This document shows positions 53,102 through 62,173 of a stretch of DNA of 64,000 nt, piece after piece. Every line of letters starts with the position of its first letter. Positions within the stretch are counted from its first letter, which is position 1. The stretch spans positions 113,923-177,922 of the forward strand of contig JABCZF010000006.1 in assembly GCA_013289825.1 (NCBI GenBank), in the 5' to 3' direction. Origin of the DNA: Acidobacteriota bacterium (GTDB lineage: Bacteria > Acidobacteriota > Terriglobia > Acidiferrales > UBA7541). The translations under genes were made by a program, and so were the position numbers. The notes below the pieces were generated by a model that made no database searches, was not told the DNA's origin, and saw nothing but the letters and a program-made list of their open reading frames with translations.

Positions 53102-56100
53102 TTACCAAACAAACTTCAGCGCAAGCTGAATCTGGCGGGAGGTTGTGGCTGTGCCAGTGATGTTGCCTGCGCCTCCTACCAGGGCGCCGGATCCGTCGAA
53201 AATCTGGTTGTTGGATGTCGGGGGATTAAAATTGGCATGATTGAGCGCGTTGAAAATCTCTACGCGAAACTGAACGTTAAATGTCTCCGAAATACGCTTG
53301 ATGGGATTGTTTTTGAACAACGAGAGGTCAAAGTTGACCAAGCCTGGTCCAACCAAGCTGTTGCGCCCGGCATTGCCGACTAGGTTCGTGCAAGTCGCGG
53401 GTGCCGGCGTAGGCAGTGCGCTGGCAAAAGGGACGCACTGTGCTGCAAGCGACGCGGGCAGCTCGGAAGCCGTCGGCAGAGCAAAACAATTGAGGTTGAG
53501 ATAGTTCACGCCTCCGTGAATGGGATTGCAGCCCTTCACGTAGTTCGGGAAGTCAAACGGATCGGTGTTCCCTAATCCGAGCGGGTCTCCGCCAATCGTT
53601 GGTGTAAACGGCACGCCGGTGTTTGCCTGCAGGATGCCGCCAAGTTCCCAGCCTCCGGCGACCCAATTAAGAGCAGCGAAGGACTGCTTGGGACTGGGAA
53701 TTTCCCACGTGTAGCTGACCGTCAGGGTGTGCTTGATATTGAAATCGGATGGTCCGCGGCGTGTTTTAGGATCGAAGAAAAAGAGGGTGGAAATGCCGTT
53801 CTGGAACTGGTCGCCATCTGTCGTGCCGGAGCTGGTGTCGATGCCTTTGCCAAAGGTGTAAGAGGCTTGCGCCTGGAACCCATGGCTCAACCTCTTGCTC
53901 AGTTGCAATTCGAGCGCATGGTAAGCAGCACTGGAATTCCAGAGTGTGCTGGAGACTCGGCCAAAATTGGGATTGAGGATAGTCCCACCATTCCAGAAGT
54001 AACCAGCCGGGGTCTTGGCGAAAGGCAGCACGATGGAGGTGTCATCCGCCTGGAAGATGTTGTGCACGGCGCGCGAGCCCACGTAGGCGATCATGGCCGT
54101 AGTGGCGGGAGCAACTTCGCGTTGAATATTCAGATTCCACTGCATGACGTAGTTGCGAGGTGGCTTTTGCTCGATGAAAGCCGCACGCTCGGTCTTCGGG
54201 TCGTTCGACAGCCCTAGAAAGGCTGCGGTTGGAAAGGGATTGCCCGAAGTGATCGAGGCGTTGGCCGACTGGGCAAAAGGAACGGTCCCGTCAACGGTGT
54301 GGCGCAGGGTGAGAGGAAGCACCTGGACGTCGAACATTCCGAAGCCACCGCGAACGGCTGTCTTCCCTGTGCGGAAAGGGTCCCAGGAAAAACCGACCCG
54401 CGGCTCGAAGTCCCGAAGTGAGGGATTCGCAAACAAGGGTGAGCCGGTAAAAACCTGCGAGCCGGTCATACTGTGAAGGCTGGCCAGCTGTCCGTGCACA
54501 TCGGTGGGTACCGTAGCCATCTCATAGCGAACTCCCAAATTGATGGAGAGATTTGGGCGAAAGCGCACATCGTCCTGGACGTACGCGCCGAAAAGAGTCT
54601 CCCGGAGGCCACGAGGAGTGGTGGTCCCAGGAACGTCGATACTGAGCGTGATGGGCTGGTTCACCGACGAAGGGCTGTTGTTGATAAAATCCGCCACGGA
54701 ACCAAAGCTGAAGACTCCACCGGGGAATGAACTGGAGAAGGAATTGTCCTGGATGCGCTCGATATTGGCTCCGAATTTCAGGGAATGAAGCCCCTTCACA
54801 ACAAAGAGATTGTCGTAACCCTGCCAGGAATTCCAATGAAAAACCTGGGCTTGCGTGGTGCTCAATCCGCCCGTAAAGGGGGTAAGCCCCGCGATAGTGA
54901 TGGAGCCCGCCGTTTCCCCTGGAGCGAAACCCAAAGCCGTGTCCGCTGCGAGGGGGTTGACAGCGGTGCCGCCCGCGGGCGCGGCTGCCAGCACGCGGTT
55001 GTAGCCAATGCGGAACGAATTAGCCACGAACGGACTGAAAATATGATTTTCTTCGATGGTCACCAGCTGGCGTCTGGTCTTAAAGGAAACTATTTTGTTA
55101 TTGAACTCGTCATTTTGTGAGGATGGAGCATTGTCGAACATGTAGCTGCCCGAGAGGTTGTCTGTTTCTGAGATTCTATGGTCGAGGCGGGTAATCAAAT
55201 AGTTCTCGTTGGTAATCCGCGCTCCACCAAAAGTAAAATCGGCGATGTCCCCTGCGCCTGGAACACAACCTGGGCATTCGAGCGCGCCGTTGGGTTTCGG
55301 GAAAAACTGCAGATAGGGCAGGACGAGGGGATTTACGCCCTTGTTCGTGGTAACCGAGCAATCGGCTGAGTTCGGATCACAGAGGATACCCTGGCGGGCA
55401 TGGAGGGAGGGTACTTGGTCAAATTCGCTTAATCCGAGGTTCTCGCGAAGTCCTTCGTAAGCGACAAAGATAAATGTCTTATCCTTGCGGATCGGGCCGC
55501 CTGCGGAAACTCCGAATTGATTGCGTTTGAAAGTCGGCTTGGCAGGCAAGCCCGGGGCCGCCGGAACGTCGAAAAAGTTGCGCGCATCCAGTGCGCTATT
55601 GCGAAAGTACTCAAAGGCACTGCCGTGAAACTGATTCGTGCCGGAGCGTGAAATCGCGCTGATCACTCCGCCGGAGGTGCGTCCGTACTCTGTGGAATAG
55701 TTTGTCGTCAGGACACTGAATTCGGCGACGGCATCGACGCCCAGATTGCCGCCCAAGATGCTGCCGGGCGCTTGGTTCGAATAGTCATTGATGCTCACGC
55801 CGTTCATCAAATAATTGTTCTGCTGGGGCCGTCCTCCCGTGACGCTCAACTCCACTCCGAGGCCGCGGCCAAGGCGGTCCGTGCTGGTAACACTAACCAT
55901 GGCGCGAATCACTGAAACACCTGGCTGGAGAGTCGCGAGATCGGTCCAGGAACGACCGTTCAGAGGCAGTTCGCGGACGGTGGTGGAGTCGACAGTGTTG
56001 CTGATCGTGGAGGACATCAGCTGCACGTCCGGGGCGAGGGTGAAAACTTCAACCTTTTCACTCACGGTGCCAATTTTCAATGCCAGGTTAAAGACTTGCT

Positions 56101-56428
56101 GAGACCCTACGGCCAGGGTAATGTCGTCTTGTATGGTGGTTTGGAAACCCAGCGCAGAAATCGTTGCTTGATAACTTCCCGGCAGCAAATTCGGCGCCGT
56201 GAAGATGCCCTGAGAATTGGTCGTGGCCGTGGTAATTACACCGGTGGCCACATTTTTGATGGAGACCGTGGCGCCCGCGAGCGCCGATCCGGACGCGTCA
56301 GTCACCGTGCCCGAGAGGCTGCCGCCGACGACCTGCGCACGCACCAGCAACGGGGCGAGTAGCGCGAACTCTAGGAGTGCAACTAACACCAAACCAAAAT
56401 GGCTGCTCGCGGATTTGTTTCGAGTCAT
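53102..56428 (-). CDS. Oar-like TonB-dependent receptor
   Basis: A second outer-membrane receptor, 1108 residues. Two ATG codons lie at 56431 and 56428; AGAGG sits better for the second. The signal peptide ends VRAQ. The N-terminal carboxypeptidase-regulatory domain (GGSLSGTVTDASGSALAGATV, about 27-110), a plug with PLNGRSWTDLATLQPGV and the beta-barrel ending LALKFVW are intact. The overall plan matches the receptor at 44367 but the two are divergent in sequence. Peptides from the M28 peptidase encoded just upstream on the same strand are a plausible cargo. No cotranscribed partner is visible. Confidence 0.93.
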   Translation of the reverse strand: MTRNKSASSHFGLVLVALLEFALLAPLLVRAQVVGGSLSGTVTDASGSALAGATVSIKNVATGVITTATTNSQGIFTAPNLLPGSYQATISALGFQTTIQDDITLAVGSQQVFNLALKIGTVSEKVEVFTLAPDVQLMSSTISNTVDSTTVRELPLNGRSWTDLATLQPGVSVIRAMVSVTSTDRLGRGLGVELSVTGGRPQQNNYLMNGVSINDYSNQAPGSILGGNLGVDAVAEFSVLTTNYSTEYGRTSGGVISAISRSGTNQFHGSAFEYFRNSALDARNFFDVPAAPGLPAKPTFKRNQFGVSAGGPIRKDKTFIFVAYEGLRENLGLSEFDQVPSLHARQGILCDPNSADCSVTTNKGVNPLVLPYLQFFPKPNGALECPGCVPGAGDIADFTFGGARITNENYLITRLDHRISETDNLSGSYMFDNAPSSQNDEFNNKIVSFKTRRQLVTIEENHIFSPFVANSFRIGYNRVLAAAPAGGTAVNPLAADTALGFAPGETAGSITIAGLTPFTGGLSTTQAQVFHWNSWQGYDNLFVVKGLHSLKFGANIERIQDNSFSSSFPGGVFSFGSVADFINNSPSSVNQPITLSIDVPGTTTPRGLRETLFGAYVQDDVRFRPNLSINLGVRYEMATVPTDVHGQLASLHSMTGSQVFTGSPLFANPSLRDFEPRVGFSWDPFRTGKTAVRGGFGMFDVQVLPLTLRHTVDGTVPFAQSANASITSGNPFPTAAFLGLSNDPKTERAAFIEQKPPRNYVMQWNLNIQREVAPATTAMIAYVGSRAVHNIFQADDTSIVLPFAKTPAGYFWNGGTILNPNFGRVSSTLWNSSAAYHALELQLSKRLSHGFQAQASYTFGKGIDTSSGTTDGDQFQNGISTLFFFDPKTRRGPSDFNIKHTLTVSYTWEIPSPKQSFAALNWVAGGWELGGILQANTGVPFTPTIGGDPLGLGNTDPFDFPNYVKGCNPIHGGVNYLNLNCFALPTASELPASLAAQCVPFASALPTPAPATCTNLVGNAGRNSLVGPGLVNFDLSLFKNNPIKRISETFNVQFRVEIFNALNHANFNPPTSNNQIFDGSGALVGGAGNITGTATTSRQIQLALKFVW

Positions 56429-57088
56429 CATCGTCCTCTTTTCGCCGCAAAAATGAACCGGACGAATGAACTCGGAAATGTTCCCACGCCTATGCCGGCC
56501 CGAAAGGCTCAAACTCACGTGGAGGACGTCTGGACACGACCTTGAAAGTCACGAGTGGGGGCCTCCCCACGCCTTATTGCCGAATGGTGCGCGATGCATC
56601 GTTCCCGATCCGTCTAGCTATTTTGCTAACAATTGCACCCCTTCTTAATTACAAACTCTCACACTAACAACCGTTTGGTGTAAAGCGCCAATTGCACTGG
56701 TGTGCTTCGCTGAAACTACCTGCGCCTACGGACCATCGAAGCCGGACAGTGGGATGCGAATGCAACTGGCTTATCGGACCCGCTCAACGGATCCCTGCTC
56801 CGGCTATGAAGATGCTAACTCGCGGTTCGCTCTCTATTGTCACGGTCGTGTGGAAGATTTGCATCGGATTGGTGGACACTTCGGGCCGGAGGCGGCTATG
56901 TAACCATACGACCGGTAAAGCGGTTTTTGGGAAGGACGATTTTATTTCTCGACGTGCTGCCGAAACTTTTCTAGGCCTATTACTATTTCTTGTCGGCCCT
57001 GGACTGAATGTCTTCGGCGTGGTTGTCTTTTCCAGGGAATCACCACAGGATGTGCCGACCCGCTTCAGGAAAAGCTTCCGCTAAGAAC
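56429..57088. other. Intergenic region upstream of receptor 2
   Basis: About 660 bases between the receptor start and the M28 peptidase stop, both on the minus strand. It must carry the receptor promoter. I could not fix a -35/-10 pair with confidence: TTGTTA and TTGGCG occur but no matching -10. The sequence is A/T richer near 56600-56690 than its surroundings. A 130-codon plus frame (56692-57084) lacks supporting features. Confidence 0.35.
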
Positions 57089-58693
57089 TCAGTTGGCGGC
57101 GTAGCGGCGGAAGAAGGAGTCGGGCTTCCAGCGCGGGCGCGCGGGGGTGTTGGCGGTGTCGAGGAGGAGACGGCGAGTGAACTCCTCGTAGCTCGCGGCG
57201 GATTGGAGATCGACCGGTTGGTTCACGTCGTCGCTTGGAGCGTGGTAGCGGTTGGTTAGCCAGTCTTTGAAAACTTTCTGTTCGGGCGTGCCGAGTTCGA
57301 AGCCGACGTCGACTTTGACACTGGGAACTCCTTTCTTGATAAAACTGTACTGATCGCTGCGGATAAACGCGTTGCGGAGCGGCTCGGGATCGGGGATTGG
57401 TTTGATGCCCATGGATTGGGCGATCGCAGCGGCGCGCGTGCCGAGGTCCGATTCTTCGATGCCCTCGATCTTGAGAATTCTCAGCGGGACGATGGGAAGA
57501 AACATGTCCACGTTTACATCGGCGACGATGGATTTCGGCGCGACAGTGGGATGCGCCGCAAAATACTTCGAGCCGAGAAGACCTTTTTCTTCGGCGGTGA
57601 CGAGTAGAAAGAGAATCGAGCGTTGCAGCTTTTCCGGGTGTGCTTTGAGGTCCGCAGCGATATCTATCACTAGCGCGCTACCGGAGCCGTCGTCCATGGC
57701 GCCGTTGTAAATGCGATCACCGTTGATGGGCGCACCGATGCCGACGTGGTCAATGTGCGCGGAGAGGACGACGAATTCGTTTTTGAGCGCGGGATCGGAG
57801 CCGGTGAGTTTGGCGGCTATGTTGGCGGACTCGAGCGCCTTGGTCTGGATCACCGCGTTGGCTTTTAGTGAGGTGGCCATGACAAAGTGGGGAAGAGGCT
57901 TGCGATCTTTTCCGAGGGCGGCGATTTCGGCGAAGGTATGGCCGGAGCCGGCGAAGAGTTTTTCCGCGGAAGCGGGATTGAAGGAGACGCCAAGTTGAAG
58001 GCCGGGAGTGTCATTGAACTCGGGATCTGCGAGATCCATGGAAGGATGGTTGCGGTTGACGGAAATGCGGGACCATGGAATGTCCATGGAAGCGGGATTG
58101 AAAATGCTGATCATGCCGATGGCGCCGGCGGCACGAAGGAATTTCCAGCGCTCGCCGGCCGTTTGATAGTGCGAGGCGAGAGCAGTGGGAATGTCCGAAG
58201 GCGAGCCGGCGAGATAGACGACGATTTTTCCGTTTAGATCGAGGCCGGCGAGCTCATCGAGATTTTTCTCGGGAATCTTTAGGCCGTAGCCGATGAAGAC
58301 CATGCGGGCAGTAAGATTGGCGGATACGCGCGTGGCGCGGGTACTAATGAAGGCATCGTCGGCGAAAGAAAGCGGCTGCGGTTGGTTGCCTTCGACCAGG
58401 ACCAGGAAGGATTTGGCTTCATCGACTTCATATTGATTGAATCGGATGGGTTGATAGAAGCCATTCGTTCCGGCCGGCTCGAGGCCGGCTTTCTGGATCT
58501 GCTCGACGACGTAAGCCTGGGCTTTGCGCAGACCTTCGCTGCCCGTGTCGCGGCCCTCGAGAGAATCGTCGGCCAGATATTTGACGTGTGCCCACCATGA
58601 GTTGCCATCGAAGTGTGAGACGGAAGGAGTTTGCTGGGTTGGAGAAGCGGCGGCCCAGAGAAGAAAAAAAATGGCTAAAAGCGCGCTACGCAT
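57089..58693 (-). CDS. M28 family metallopeptidase
   Basis: A 534-residue exported aminopeptidase-type enzyme. The ATG at 58693 has GAGGTG six bases upstream; the longer in-frame reading is spurious and runs through the integrase remnant. A signal peptide ends near SPTQ. Residues about 110-260 likely form a PA insert. The catalytic part (about 285-520) shows VLSAHIDHVGIG (His ligand), MDDGSGSALV (Asp ligand), LLVTAEEKGLLGS (Glu base and ligand) and VADVNVDMFLP. These fit the di-zinc M28 site. Together with the S9 peptidase and Oar receptors, it suggests extracytoplasmic peptide breakdown. Confidence 0.92.
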   Translation of the reverse strand: MRSALLAIFFLLWAAASPTQQTPSVSHFDGNSWWAHVKYLADDSLEGRDTGSEGLRKAQAYVVEQIQKAGLEPAGTNGFYQPIRFNQYEVDEAKSFLVLVEGNQPQPLSFADDAFISTRATRVSANLTARMVFIGYGLKIPEKNLDELAGLDLNGKIVVYLAGSPSDIPTALASHYQTAGERWKFLRAAGAIGMISIFNPASMDIPWSRISVNRNHPSMDLADPEFNDTPGLQLGVSFNPASAEKLFAGSGHTFAEIAALGKDRKPLPHFVMATSLKANAVIQTKALESANIAAKLTGSDPALKNEFVVLSAHIDHVGIGAPINGDRIYNGAMDDGSGSALVIDIAADLKAHPEKLQRSILFLLVTAEEKGLLGSKYFAAHPTVAPKSIVADVNVDMFLPIVPLRILKIEGIEESDLGTRAAAIAQSMGIKPIPDPEPLRNAFIRSDQYSFIKKGVPSVKVDVGFELGTPEQKVFKDWLTNRYHAPSDDVNQPVDLQSAASYEEFTRRLLLDTANTPARPRWKPDSFFRRYAAN

Positions 58694-58790
58694 GAGTTGC
58701 ACCTCACAAATGAACTGAGAAGCTAGAGGATAGCAGGCGCAAAGGGATAGAGTCACGCACACGCGCGGAGGGGGGCGGAGGGAGCAGAGG

Positions 58791-58826
58791 GGCACTGGTA
58801 CAGTTTCTTCAAACTGAACCAGTGCC
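58791..58826. repeat. 36-nt near-perfect inverted repeat
   Basis: GGCACTGGT A CAGTTT, loop CTTC, AAACTG A ACCAGTGCC: fifteen base pairs broken only by one A-A mismatch. It lies between the divergent M28 peptidase start and the integrase remnant. There is no T tract, so it is not a typical terminator; it may be a recombination site remnant, a protein-binding site or a structured leader. Confidence 0.7.
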
Positions 58827-58828
58827 AA

Positions 58829-59499
58829 GTGGCGCGTCGGCTTGACGAACTCCCTGAACCCTGCCGTACAATGGTGTGGTTGGTTTGTATTAGCGGCGTT
58901 CGCATAGGCGAGCTGCTTGCCTTTCGCTGGCGCGCAGTAGACTGGGACCGCACATGCTTTTGGGTGGTAGAGGCGGTCTACTCGCCCAAAACGCACCGTA
59001 GTCGTCGTCCGATTCTCCTGGCAGACGAGGATATGAAGCGGCTGACCGAGTTTCGGCGGCGGACCGGGCGCGCGGGTGAGGATGACTGGCTGTTCTTGAA
59101 CCGCTTCGGAACGGGTCCGATTCACGCCGACAAGGCGCTTGAAACGCTCCAGTCCGTGGCAAAGAGAGTCGGCGTTCCTACGTCACTTGGCATCTTCTTC
59201 GTCACTGGCACACGGCCGTGCCGCATAACGATGAAGGCGGCGCAGGATCGACGGGACACGAAGATGCACCTACAACCATGAAACACTATATCCACCCACT
59301 ATGGGGAGCGGAGCGGCAGGCGGCCGATGCGGTGTCGCGGCATTTCCGAGATTCTGGTAGAGGGAAGACTTGGCCCGAGAGTGGCTGCAAATTTGGCAGC
59401 AAGTCGGACCTAGGGGATACTGTAGTAGTCGTGGAATTTTTAGGAACGGCGCGGTACCCAAGTGGCCCAAGGGAGAGGTCTGCAAAATCCCTCCGCTAG
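58829..59499 (+). pseudogene. Tyrosine recombinase/integrase remnant
   Basis: C-terminal catalytic part of a phage-type integrase, truncated at the front and broken by a frameshift. The first frame reads ELPEPCRTMVWLVCISGVRIG, matching the start of the catalytic domain with its first Arg (GVRIGELLAFRW). Just before 59191 the frame changes; then comes HLLRHWHTAV (the HxxR pair), GHEDAPTTMKHYIHP with the nucleophilic Tyr. So the catalytic Arg, His-x-x-Arg and Tyr can be located, but on two frames and with no N-terminal DNA-binding domain. The second frame runs through the tRNA-like repeat to 59499, past its real end. It marks a decayed element beside tRNA-Cys. Confidence 0.8.
59448..59487 (+). 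repeat. Partial direct copy of the tRNA-Cys 5' half
   Basis: These 40 bases repeat the first half of the tRNA-Cys at 59611 (GGCGCGGTACCCAAGTGGCC identical, then three mismatches up to GGTCTGCAAAA). The remaining half of a tRNA is absent. It lies between the integrase remnant and the intact tRNA, the arrangement expected of an attachment-site scar, although the copied part is the 5' rather than the more usual 3' half. Confidence 0.65.
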
Positions 59500-59610
59500 C
59501 CCCGCGTCGTGTGGTATCAAAGGGTTAGCGAGGCGCTCACCAGCGCGAAAAGGCAACAATCGGGCGCGTTGGGCATAACTTTGGACATAGATTTTGGGCA
59601 TAACGAATAA

Positions 59611-59684
59611 GGCGCGGTACCCAAGTGGCCTAAGGGAATGGTCTGCAAAACCATCACTCGTCGGTTCGAATCCGACCCGCGCCT
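59611..59684 (+). tRNA. tRNA-Cys (GCA)
   Basis: A complete cloverleaf: acceptor GGCGCGG with CCGCGCC (59677-59683), D-stem CCC/GGG, anticodon stem ATGGT/ACCAT around CTGCAAA with anticodon GCA at 59645-59647, T-arm GTCGG TTCGAAT CCGAC. The discriminator is T and CCA follows in the genome at 59685-59687. It reads cysteine codons, matching cysS at 47939. Minus-strand 'proteins' across this region are its shadow. Confidence 0.95.
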
Positions 59685-59687
59685 CCA

Positions 59688-60229
59688 AATTTTTCGAGGG
59701 CTGGTGGCAAGCACAAACGTGTCCACCATTTGCAACTGATCACCCGTGATGGTCAGTGGTTTTGGACCGCTTTCTTTCGAGAAGTCGAATGATGCCGGTG
59801 AAACCTTTGATGCGTGCCGGTCACTTGTGTTCGGGGCCTTTGCTTTTGGCGGGGTGGCCTTCGGTGGAGTTGGTTTGGGAGTACTCGCTTTCGCCGGGGT
59901 TCCTGTGTAGTCGAAGTGTAGATCGGTCTCAATGCCCTTGGATCCCACTGCCAGAGTGACGTTGAGCGTCGTCTGAGTTGTGCCGAAATCCGTGAGGGCA
60001 GAGGGATCAATCTGTACGAGCAAGCGGGTTCGGACTTCGATGCACCTGTTTGAGCGGAAGCTAGACCTTTTTGCTTTTGTCTGAGTTGGTAGGCACAAGT
60101 GTGTCCACCAGCTGCAAGTGCGCTGGAACAAAGGCCAGAGCCAGCGGCGACACGAAACACGAATGTGCTCTAACGAATTTCTCCTCAACGGAAGCAGCCT
60201 CCCGGCGAGTGTGTAGATGCAAGCGGAAC
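59688..60229. other. Degenerate region after tRNA-Cys
   Basis: About 540 bases. On the minus strand two short frames suggest a decayed gene: one ending AHLQLVDTLVPTNSDKSKK, another with VGSKGIETDLHFDYTGTPAK, Lys/Pro repeats (PKPTPPKATPPKAKAP) and TGDQLQMVDTFVLATS. The phrases QLVDTLV and QMVDTFV show an imperfect duplication, seen as GCACAA-GTGTCCACCA near 59710 and 60100. No family is recognised. Confidence 0.3.
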
Positions 60230-61300
60230 TCAGTCCTGCCAATGGTCCGCAGGCGGCGCAATACCAAGGCGCTTCATCTTGTAAAACAATGTGGTGCGCT
60301 TCAAGCCGAGTCTGGCGGCTGCTCCTCGCGGACCACCGAGCTTCCAATTAGCGCGCTGGCAGGCCGCGAGAATTTCACTACGCACCTTGCCTTCAAGCGT
60401 TGGATTTGCAATCTCTTGCGCTGCCTCCAACGGCTCGCTGCTTTCGAGTGGTGCCGGTTTAAAAACGCCATCGATAGAAAGGATGACACCGCGCGCAACG
60501 TAGTTTTGCAGCTCTCGAATGTTCCCGGGCCAGTAGTGGCGAACTAGGGAGCGCATGGTTTCCTGAGGAATGGTTTCGATGGTTTTGTCCATAGACGCGG
60601 CGAACTGTTGAACGAAATATTCGACGAGCTCCGGAATATCGGCTTTCCTTTCGCGCAGCGGGGGCAGATAAATCGGAAAAGCATTCAGCCGGTAGTACAG
60701 ATCCTCACGGAATTCGCGGTTCCGAACCATTTGCTTCAGCTCCTGGTTGGTCGCAGCAACGACGCGAACATCGACTCGCGTTGTGCGGGTGCTCCCGACT
60801 GCCTCAAACTCACGCTCCTGGAGCACGCGGAGCAGCTTGGGCTGAAGCTCCAATGGCATGTCGCCAATTTCATCGAGGAACAGAGTGCCGCGATCCGCCA
60901 GCGCAAAGCGGCCGACATGAGAATTGATGGCGCCCGTAAACGCTCCCCGCTCGTGCCCGAAAAGCTCGCTTTCGAGCAGGCCGGCAGGCATCGCCGCGCA
61001 GTTGACCTTCACCAGATTTTGGTTTCGGCGCGAGCTGAGCTCGTGAATCGCTCGCGCGATGACTTCCTTGCCGGTACCGGTTTCTCCGGTAATCAAGACC
61101 GTTGTACTTGTGCCCGCTACGGCCTCCACCTGGCTGAGAATTGAGCACAGGCTGCCGCGACGCCCCACGATCGTGTCCAGGAACGAGGATTCCGCGTGCT
61201 CCGGCGTGGTCCGTTCAGCGGCACGATAGAGAGCGGCATTTATCGGCGCAGTTTCCGAATACCCAGCAGCCTGCATGACCGAATTTGTTGTCGGACTCAT
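60230..61300 (-). CDS. Sigma-54-dependent transcriptional activator
   Basis: A 356-residue AAA+ enhancer-binding protein that opens sigma-54 promoters. I chose ATG 61300 because GAGAGG precedes it by eight bases; 24 bases upstream is another ATG. Walker A GETGTGKEV, the sigma-54 contact loop GAFTGA (in GHERGAFTGAINSH), Walker B GTLFLDEIGDMP and the Arg region VVAATNQE are intact. The C-terminal Fis-type helix ends RLGLKRTTLFYKMKRLGI. The N-terminal part before the AAA domain is only about 40 residues and carries no receiver, PAS or GAF domain, so it may be regulated by abundance. Target genes are unknown; rpoN lies at 5474. Confidence 0.93.
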   Translation of the reverse strand: MSPTTNSVMQAAGYSETAPINAALYRAAERTTPEHAESSFLDTIVGRRGSLCSILSQVEAVAGTSTTVLITGETGTGKEVIARAIHELSSRRNQNLVKVNCAAMPAGLLESELFGHERGAFTGAINSHVGRFALADRGTLFLDEIGDMPLELQPKLLRVLQEREFEAVGSTRTTRVDVRVVAATNQELKQMVRNREFREDLYYRLNAFPIYLPPLRERKADIPELVEYFVQQFAASMDKTIETIPQETMRSLVRHYWPGNIRELQNYVARGVILSIDGVFKPAPLESSEPLEAAQEIANPTLEGKVRSEILAACQRANWKLGGPRGAAARLGLKRTTLFYKMKRLGIAPPADHWQD

Positions 61301-61328
61301 CTTGTATTCCTCTCTTCCTCCCATGGGG

Positions 61329-61823
61329 CTAGCGGGAAAACAACGATGCTGAACTTAAACTTGAGCTTCCGAAGCCAGGACCTGTCCTGGATTCGGCATT
61401 GGGAAATGAATTTTGGGGTTTGAAGACTTCTCTTTGTCTCTCATGAAAACCAGCCCCTCTTTCGCGGTGGCCCAGATACCCTGGCGGCGAACCAATCAAC
61501 TTCGCGATTTCGTGCGAGTGCTGGAATTCCGCGCAGTCCACCTTGATAACTGCGCGATTGTCTCCGAACAGAATCTCGGCTGCCGCCTCCACCGTGCGTG
61601 TTTTGCCTGAACCGGTCGGTCCTAGAAACAGCAGGTTACCCACAGGGGGCCCGGGAGAATGCAGACCGGAGCAGAACACTTGATAAAGATCGACAAGCGC
61701 CTACACTGCTTCTTCCTGCCCCACGATCTTTTCCCGCAAGGCTTCCTCGAAGTGACATGCTGTGGAACTCCGGTTTCTCACGTGCAATTCTTTTCCGTGG
61801 GCTGTTTCTGTCGCTGTGGCCAT
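61329..61823 (-). pseudogene. Broken Clp-type AAA+ ATPase gene
   Basis: Starts at ATG 61823 (MATATETAHGKEL) with AAGGGGG upstream, reads to LREKIVGQEEAV and then hits TAG at 61703-61701, where the family, as I recall it, has Gln (CAG). The same frame resumes as ALVDLYQVFCSGL, the AAA_2 Walker A FLGPTGSGKTRTVEAAAE and GSPPGYLGHRE, then loses homology at about 61461 and ends at 61329. The Walker B and the rest of a Clp ATPase are absent. It is thus an early fragment with a single nonsense change and a lost 3' end, between the sigma-54 activator and DoxX. Confidence 0.75.
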
Positions 61824-62173
61824 GACGCCCCCTTCACGGTCGTGATTCGAAGTCGGCTTGGACACGACCTTCCAGCTAGTTCCGGGAGGGACCACCCTGG
61901 TCCGCGACTGAAGAAGCGCCGACGACGATTTCGTTCATTGCCGGCTCCTCGGACCTCACGCGCTGATAGTCGCGCGAATTTGCTCCGCAAAACAACCCCA
62001 AATGGGGTCGCGGACTCCCGACTATTTCGGGGCGCGCCTAGTGCCTATATCAAGGCGGGGAGAAATACTTCTTTTGGGTGATAGAGAAGAACTAACTCCG
62101 CCCAAGAAACCCAAATGGAGGTCCGTTGTTTTCAACGTGGGAGGTGCTTCGTGATGCCTTTATCAGAGGGACT
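61824..62173. other. Intergenic region upstream of the Clp remnant
   Basis: About 350 bases between the DoxX stop and the Clp remnant start. It contains the palindrome CCCCA-AA-TGGGG at 61996-62007, similar to the one at 62621-62634 upstream of DoxX. No gene, RNA or other repeat is recognised. Confidence 0.4.

Noticed and set aside
56692..57084. 130-codon plus-strand ORF between receptor 2 and M28 gene
   Set aside because: No ribosome site, no recognised family, and it lies where the receptor leader should be.
59440..59688. Minus-strand ORF with VGFEPTSDGFADHSLRPLG
   Set aside because: It is the antisense of the tRNA-Cys and its partial copy; this motif is a familiar artefact of tRNA antisense translation.
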